9,351 bases of DNA from Pseudomonadota bacterium (lineage in GTDB: Bacteria; Pseudomonadota; Alphaproteobacteria; Sphingomonadales; Sphingomonadaceae). The first letter of the stretch is position 1. Each line of letters opens with the position of its first letter. Positions 5,313-9,351 of the stretch are shown one piece after another. The notes beneath the pieces were generated by a model. It searched no databases. It was not told the origin of the DNA and worked only from the letters and a program-made list of their open reading frames with translations. Where the stretch lies: positions 1 through 9,351 of the forward strand of contig JAEZES010000258.1 of NCBI GenBank assembly GCA_023432995.1. The letters are read 5' to 3'. The position numbers and the translations under genes are program-made.

Positions 5313-6723
5313 CTCCTTTGTCGGGAGAACGACTCTTGCCCCGCACCTCGCCCCCCAGACCAAGTCCGCCGCACGGCGCGCCTTCGAGCACTACCTTCGC
5401 ACCGGCCGGCGACTCGCCCCGCCGGCGTCGTCGTCGGGGCCGGCACCGGCACCCGAGCGCAAGTTCAACCCTTACCACGATCCCCGCAACGGCCGCTTCA
5501 CCTTCGCCCCCGGCGGGCCGAAGTCGCTGCAGAACGCGCTGTTCTCGGATCGGCGGGGACTGTGGAAGCCGAAGGCGAAACCGGACGGCGCCGCCCCTGC
5601 CGAAACGCCATCGGACGCGCGCGAGCACGCGCAGGGCGAAGGCACAGGCACGCGCCCGGTCGGCGCGGCTTCGACGAGCGGGACCGCACCATCAGCCGGA
5701 GCACAGCCGGCCCTCGGAGACATTCAGACAGACGATCTGAAAATATATCTCCCTCTGGCCCCCAAGACCAACGGGCCTCTGCTGAAGATTTCGGAAACGG
5801 ACGATGACGCGGATTATGCCAACTGCCCTGTCGGAGGCGATTGCCGCCAAACGATCACGGTAACTCCGAAGAACTCGGACGAAATACAGCTGATACTGAA
5901 CCGGTATCGCATGTCGATCCGGGATCACGGGTGGAAGGACAACGATTTCGCCAATCTGGTCGACATAAGGTACGCGCTCTACACCCTCATGGGACGGGAA
6001 GCGATCGCCGCTCACGTCGAAGGCTGGGATCCGACGCGGCTCGTATCGGGCGAATGGATCGCCGAGAACGCGATCGGTTTCGACCACGACGACCCGGCAA
6101 GCGCCACCCGGGCTTTCGCCTATTTCATGACGCTAGGCATCGATGGACCGGGGCCCGCACCCGAGCTGTTCACGCTCGATAACTTCATGGACCCCCGGCA
6201 GGCGGCGGTCGAGCAAGCGGAATGGCAAGCGAAGAACGCGATTCACAAGAGCTATCAGGCCACAGAAGGGCCTGATCCGATCTTTACGGCTACTGAGCCG
6301 GTGGAGGTTCTTGGCATACGCGCCATAGACCGGGGCGCCTCTTATGAGGCAGGGATCCGGAAACTTTATGGTGGCGACCCTAAGTCTCAGCCGTTGGAAT
6401 TTACGATATTGCTCGACGGTAAAGTCGTCACGGGCCGAGCGGATCATGTGACAGAGGTGAACGGCAGAGACACTGCCATCGATGCGAAATATACCGACAG
6501 TTGGATGGGTACACTCAGAAATCCATTGAGCGTCATCGGAATAACGCCGTGGTCTGAGAAAGAGCAAAAGAGCATGGTAGAACAGGCAAGGCGCTACTCC
6601 GCGGCTTATGACGGCGGGGTGATCTACCATACAAACAGTTTCGAATTTGCGAGATTTTACATCAAGCTATTCGATGACGCTGGCATCACCAACTACAGAT
6701 TTGTCATTACACCTTCGAGGTGA
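5308..6723 (+). CDS. Putative polymorphic toxin with C-terminal PD-(D/E)xK nuclease domain
   Basis: A 471-residue modular protein. Residues 18-36 are basic and helical (KSAARRAFEHYLRTGRRL), then comes FNPYHDPRNGRFTF (53-66), a motif I associate with toxin-like and phage-related proteins. Residues 91-137 are a Pro/Ala/Gly/Ser-rich linker. Residues 138-345 are not recognised and include a Cys173/Cys179 pair. The C-terminal ~125 residues look like a restriction-endonuclease-fold toxin: Glu347 in an early helix, GRAD with Asp379, IDAK with Asp392 and Lys394 (D...DxK), then EQARRYSAAY (424-433) and GVIYHTNS. It would cut nucleic acid. No signal peptide, transmembrane segment, PAAR, VgrG or Rhs repeats are visible, so its delivery is unknown. 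From the linker onward the DNA is much less GC-rich. The start is doubtful (see findings). It overlaps the next gene. Confidence 0.75.
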   Translation: MFSFVGRTTLAPHLAPQTKSAARRAFEHYLRTGRRLAPPASSSGPAPAPERKFNPYHDPRNGRFTFAPGGPKSLQNALFSDRRGLWKPKAKPDGAAPAETPSDAREHAQGEGTGTRPVGAASTSGTAPSAGAQPALGDIQTDDLKIYLPLAPKTNGPLLKISETDDDADYANCPVGGDCRQTITVTPKNSDEIQLILNRYRMSIRDHGWKDNDFANLVDIRYALYTLMGREAIAAHVEGWDPTRLVSGEWIAENAIGFDHDDPASATRAFAYFMTLGIDGPGPAPELFTLDNFMDPRQAAVEQAEWQAKNAIHKSYQATEGPDPIFTATEPVEVLGIRAIDRGASYEAGIRKLYGGDPKSQPLEFTILLDGKVVTGRADHVTEVNGRDTAIDAKYTDSWMGTLRNPLSVIGITPWSEKEQKSMVEQARRYSAAYDGGVIYHTNSFEFARFYIKLFDDAGITNYRFVITPSR

Positions 6724-6728
6724 TTTCA

Positions 6729-7148
6729 ATGGATAAAGCCCTTCAAGAGCTATTTGGCGTTGAAAAGCTCGACGAGCCAACGTTACCGGGAACGAGGCCC
6801 CAAGATGCCGGTAAGGTAATCTATATAGGGTTCCCCGCTGCTGCGGATGTGGTGGAATCCTTCGAGAAGGTAACGTCCAAGATCGATCCACCTATACCCA
6901 AGCATGGTGGCGCCCTACTCAAGCCATGGGTCGTCCAGACTTCGGATCGCGAACGTTTCTACTCGCTGTATTTCCACGGCGACGTGGAAGGATGGCGGCA
7001 GCAGATCGAGCTCGGGGCGAAGCAGCTCGGACTGAAGATGGCGAAAGTGCACGACGACAGATTTGTCGTGGTCGAGGGCCCGAGCTATCTTTTGGCCGAT
7101 TGTACCGTCACGCTTGACGGGGCTTCCTTCCCGATGCCCGGCCGATAG
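6729..7148 (+). CDS. Putative immunity protein for the nuclease toxin
   Basis: A 139-residue protein I cannot assign to a named family. It has no signal peptide or membrane segment, so it is cytoplasmic, as expected for protection from a nuclease. Visible parts are a charged N-terminus (DKALQELFGVEKLDE), a beta-like KVIYIGFP followed by a helix (ADVVESFEKVTSKI), then WVVQTSDRERFYSLYFHGD, a helix (EGWRQQIELGAKQLGL) and a final beta-rich part (DRFVVVEGPSYLL). The start at ATG 6729 follows GAGGTGA by five bases, and this ribosome site covers the toxin stop codon. A GTG at 6720, which overlaps that stop, is an alternative adding three residues. Tight coupling to the toxin and small size are the grounds for calling it immunity. 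Its first half shares the lower GC of the toxin's C-terminal part and its 3' end is GC-rich again. Confidence 0.65.
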   Translation: MDKALQELFGVEKLDEPTLPGTRPQDAGKVIYIGFPAAADVVESFEKVTSKIDPPIPKHGGALLKPWVVQTSDRERFYSLYFHGDVEGWRQQIELGAKQLGLKMAKVHDDRFVVVEGPSYLLADCTVTLDGASFPMPGR

Positions 7149-7156
7149 GCGTCGCC

Positions 7157-7169
7157 CCGCGTAACGCGG
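7157..7169 (+). terminator. Short hairpin after the immunity gene
   Basis: CCGCG and CGCGG pair around TAA, nine bases after the immunity stop codon. The stem is short and there is no T-run. It is a weak terminator candidate, possibly acting with the larger repeat just downstream. Confidence 0.25.
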
Positions 7170-7183
7170 TCGTACCTCCAAAT

Positions 7184-7270
7184 CTCGTCCTTGCGAGGGG
7201 CGCGGCGACGAAGCAATCCAGGGCGGTGCAGAACTGCCCTGGATTGCTTCGCTCCGCTCGCAATGACGAG
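7184..7270. repeat. Dispersed-type palindromic repeat (CAATCCAG...CTGGATTG class)
   Basis: The 87-base element is an imperfect palindrome. The outer arms CTCGTCCTTG (7184-7193) and CAATGACGAG (7261-7270) pair with one mismatch, and the inner arms pair perfectly for 16 bases (7209-7224 with 7236-7251) around an 11-base loop. The core words TTGCGAG, GAAGCAATCCAG and GGATTGCTTCG are those of a repeat seen scattered in intergenic DNA of many proteobacteria, including sphingomonads. It probably folds into a long hairpin and may end transcription from the immunity gene. The rest of the 250-base gap (7149-7398) holds nothing else I can support. Confidence 0.8.
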
Positions 7271-7398
7271 TGTTCACGGGCGAGTGATCGCGTTTCCGAC
7301 GTGCGGTAAAGGCTTGTCGGCGGGTGAGTGCCCACCGCTCTCCAAAGCCTCCTCGGCTCGATTTGCCCTGAGCTTTCGGCCGGAGCCGCCAGCGCCCG

Positions 7399-8451
7399 TT
7401 ACGCGAACAACTTGGCCCACCGCCGCTCGGGCCGGGTCTTCCAGTGGCCGCGGTGGTAGGCGTCGCTGGTCAGCAGCGGGATCACCGAGCCGGCCTCGGC
7501 GAAGACCATCTGCTCGATGCCGGTGTTGACCTTGCCCCAGCTCGCGGCCTCCTGCAGCGTCGACGACGAGCAGGCGCCGTCGCGCACGTCGGCGACGGTG
7601 ATCTGGACCGCGTACTTGTGCACTTCGACGTCCTCGTGGCCGAGGATCTCGGCGCAGACCACGGTGTCCTGGATGAAGTTCTTCGGCACCCCGCCGCCGA
7701 TCATCAGCAGCCCGGTGGTGCCGGCCGCGATCTTGATCTCGGTCAGCTCGCGGAAGTCGGCGATCGAATCGATCGTCAGGTACGGCCGGCCGGCCTTCAT
7801 CGCGTCGACCTGGTGCTTGACGAGGCCGAAGCCGGCCGAACTGTCGGTGAACGCCGGGCAGAAGATCGGCACGTCGTGCTCGTAGGCGAGCTTGACCAGG
7901 CTGTTGTCCTTCTTGCCGTGCTCGACGAGGTACTTGCCCATCTCGCGGATGAAGGCGCGGCTCGAATAGGCCTTGGGCTCGAGCGTCTCGGCGATCTCGA
8001 ACACCGTGTGGTCGACGTGCTGGAGGTCCTCCTCGTCGATGTAGGTGTCGTAGATGCGGTCGATGTAGAGCGAGCGCAGCGTGTCGTCGTCGGGGATCTC
8101 GAGCGCCTGGTAGTGCTTGTGGCCGAGGCCCTCGAAGAAATCCATGTCGACGATCGTCGCCCCGGTGGCGACGATGCCGTCGATCATGTTGTTGCGCACG
8201 AGCTCGGCATAGGCGTCCATGCACCCGGCGGCGCTGGTCGAACCGGCGATGACGAGGAACACCGTGCAATCCTTGTCCTCGAGCATCTGGTTGTAGATCC
8301 GCGTTGCGCGGGCGAGGTCGCGGCTGGTGAAGCTCATCTTGCCCATCGCGTCGATGATCGGACGCGCGTCGAAGCTCCGGATGTCGATGTGCTCAACTTC
8401 GGTCGACAGCAGCTCCGCCTTGCGGGTGTCGTTGATCGGCGCGTCGGTCAT
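7399..8451 (-). CDS. Deoxyhypusine-synthase-like polyamine enzyme
   Basis: A 350-residue member of the deoxyhypusine synthase (DHS) fold family. Bacteria lack eIF5A, so it does not make hypusine. Bacterial members are linked to polyamine synthesis, for example homospermidine. Compared with human DHS from memory, the NAD site words match (STSAAG at 71-76, VATGATIVDMDFF at 94-106, GGGVPKNF at 252-259) and the catalytic lysine is kept as Lys307 in EAASWGK. Asp291 and Glu301 match human Asp313 and Glu323. Human His288 aligns with Asn258 and human Asp316 with Cys294, and there is an insertion of about 8 residues between them, so substrate handling differs. The start at ATG 8451 is fixed by GGAAGGAG five bases upstream. 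It is on the same strand as the decarboxylase, which would supply its putrescine. Confidence 0.88.
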   Translation of the reverse strand: MTDAPINDTRKAELLSTEVEHIDIRSFDARPIIDAMGKMSFTSRDLARATRIYNQMLEDKDCTVFLVIAGSTSAAGCMDAYAELVRNNMIDGIVATGATIVDMDFFEGLGHKHYQALEIPDDDTLRSLYIDRIYDTYIDEEDLQHVDHTVFEIAETLEPKAYSSRAFIREMGKYLVEHGKKDNSLVKLAYEHDVPIFCPAFTDSSAGFGLVKHQVDAMKAGRPYLTIDSIADFRELTEIKIAAGTTGLLMIGGGVPKNFIQDTVVCAEILGHEDVEVHKYAVQITVADVRDGACSSSTLQEAASWGKVNTGIEQMVFAEAGSVIPLLTSDAYHRGHWKTRPERRWAKLFA

Positions 8452-8472
8452 GATGGCTCCTTCCGCTGTGTC

Positions 8473-8548
8473 ACTCGGGCAACGGGCCGCGCGAAAGCGG
8501 GGTTCCCCGTGAAAAGCCGCGCCCGATAGAGGCTGGAGACGCCCGAGT
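8473..8548. promoter_or_regulatory. Inverted repeat in the divergent DHS-like / dehydratase gap
   Basis: ACTCGGGC (8473-8480) and GCCCGAGT (8541-8548) are perfect 8-bp inverted copies 60 bases apart. Between them is a 12-base palindrome, CGGGGTTCCCCG (8498-8509). They could be paired protein sites or, on the minus strand, an RNA structure in the DHS-like leader. No clear -35/-10 pair was seen for either gene. Confidence 0.3.
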
Positions 8549-8552
8549 AAAT

Positions 8553-9351
8553 ATGCAACGGCTCGCGCCCATGACGACGCGCGACATCGCCCGCGAACCG
8601 ACCCGCGAGGGCGTGCTTCGCGCAGCGGCGAAAGTGGCCGATCTGCTCCCCGCGACGCCGCTGCTTCCGGTCGAGATCGACGGCGCCACCGTGTGGGCCA
8701 AGGCCGAGAGCCTGCAGCCGATCGGCGCGTTCAAGATTCGCGGCGCCTGGCACCGGCTGACCGACCTTGACGACGACCAGCGGGCGCGCGGCGTGGTCGG
8801 GGTCTCGAGCGGCAATCACGCGCAGGGGGTCGCCTGGGCGGCGCGCCGGCTCGGCATCGCCGCGACGATCGTCATGCCGAGCGACGCGCCGGCGGTGAAG
8901 CTCGAGCGCACCCGGGAGCTGGGCGCCGAAGTCGTGCTGTACGATCGCGCGCGCGAGGACCGGGACGCGGTCGCGCAGGCGCTGGTCGAGGCGCGCAACG
9001 CAACGCTGGTCCATGCCTTCGCCGACCCGTGGGTGATCGAGGGGCAAGGCAGCGCCGGGATCGAGATCGAAGCGCAAATGAACCGCTCGGCCGGCGGCCC
9101 TCCGACACGCATCGTCGCGCCGTGCGGCGGCGGCGGCCTGACCGCGGGGCTCGCCCTCGCCTGCCCCGAGGCCGAGGTCGTCCCGGTCGAACCCGAGGGG
9201 TGGGACGACGTCTGCCGCAGCCTCGAGGCCGGCCGCATCGAGCGCGTCGCACCCGACGCGCCGCCGACCGCCTGCGACGCGCTGCAGACTCCGGCGACCT
9301 GGCCGATCAACTTCGCGGTGCTTCGCCGGCGCTGCCGCCAGTGGCTGCGCG
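8553..9351 (+). CDS. Threonine/serine dehydratase, N-terminal part (3' end outside window)
   Basis: A fold-type II PLP enzyme that deaminates threonine and/or serine to 2-oxobutyrate or pyruvate in the cytoplasm. The frame is open to the window end, giving 266 residues. The PLP lysine is Lys61 in GAFKIRGA, the substrate/PLP loop is SSGNHAQG (85-92) and the glycine-rich phosphate loop is CGGGGL (191-196). Two in-frame starts exist, ATG 8553 and ATG 8571. Neither has a well-spaced ribosome site (GGAG ends 14 bases before the first), so 8553 is a choice of convenience. It is divergent from the DHS-like gene. Whether it is biosynthetic (with an ACT domain) or a short catabolic form cannot be told because the C-terminus is missing. 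Confidence 0.88.
   Translation, partial: MQRLAPMTTRDIAREPTREGVLRAAAKVADLLPATPLLPVEIDGATVWAKAESLQPIGAFKIRGAWHRLTDLDDDQRARGVVGVSSGNHAQGVAWAARRLGIAATIVMPSDAPAVKLERTRELGAEVVLYDRAREDRDAVAQALVEARNATLVHAFADPWVIEGQGSAGIEIEAQMNRSAGGPPTRIVAPCGGGGLTAGLALACPEAEVVPVEPEGWDDVCRSLEAGRIERVAPDAPPTACDALQTPATWPINFAVLRRRCRQWLR

Noticed and set aside
4337..5452. 371-residue open frame on the minus strand
   Set aside because: It mirrors the dehydrogenase, which has full SDR motifs and a good ribosome site; the mirror frame has no motif.
7184..7270. Possible CRISPR repeat or insertion-sequence ends
   Set aside because: There is a single palindromic unit with no regular spacers, no transposase gene and no visible target duplication.
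7444..8529. 361-residue open frame on the plus strand
   Set aside because: It is antisense to the DHS-like gene, which has conserved catalytic motifs; the plus-strand product is Val/Asp/Leu/Arg low-complexity.
8448..9310. Minus-strand open frames opposite the dehydratase
   Set aside because: They are Arg/Ala/Ser-rich mirrors of a plus-strand gene with clear PLP-enzyme motifs that runs off the window end.

Overview
The window is GC-rich bacterial DNA and most probably comes from an alphaproteobacterium, likely a sphingomonad. The signs are a Shemin-type 5-aminolevulinate synthase next to glutamate racemase, an ornithine decarboxylase of the kind I recall from sphingomonads with a structured leader, a deoxyhypusine-synthase-like polyamine gene, and a toxin N-terminus with a short FNPYHDPRNGRF motif that I associate with sphingomonad proteins. 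The genus assignment is inference.

Left part (1-1910): the 3' end of murI (cell-wall D-glutamate) is followed on the same strand by a complete hemA (haem precursor) that appears to start at a CTG codon. A hairpin lies in the convergent gap after hemA. Next (1911-3721, minus strand) come a secreted Rap1a/Tai-family immunity-like protein, a 42-residue entericidin-type lipoprotein and a PLP-dependent ornithine/lysine decarboxylase. A 12-bp hairpin in the decarboxylase leader abuts an unusual TTG start, and a promoter can be proposed upstream of it.

Middle part (3888-7148): an HxlR-family regulator is divergent from a short-chain dehydrogenase/reductase, with two 12-bp direct repeats between them as a likely operator. 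After a probable terminator comes a two-gene unit. Its first gene encodes a 471-residue modular protein whose C-terminus carries a PD-(D/E)xK nuclease signature, and its second gene overlaps the first at the stop codon and encodes a 139-residue protein. This reads as a polymorphic toxin with its immunity protein and is the best candidate here for a little-described system. The toxin gene changes base composition after a Pro/Ala-rich linker, and its 5' end has conflicting start signals around a run of six C.

Right part (7149-9351): a long dispersed-type palindromic repeat follows the immunity gene. Then come a deoxyhypusine-synthase-like gene (minus strand) and a divergent, truncated threonine/serine dehydratase. 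The decarboxylase makes putrescine (or cadaverine) and the DHS-like enzyme probably uses a diamine as aminobutyl or aminopropyl donor or acceptor, so the two minus-strand polyamine genes look functionally linked although about 3.7 kb of unrelated genes separates them.
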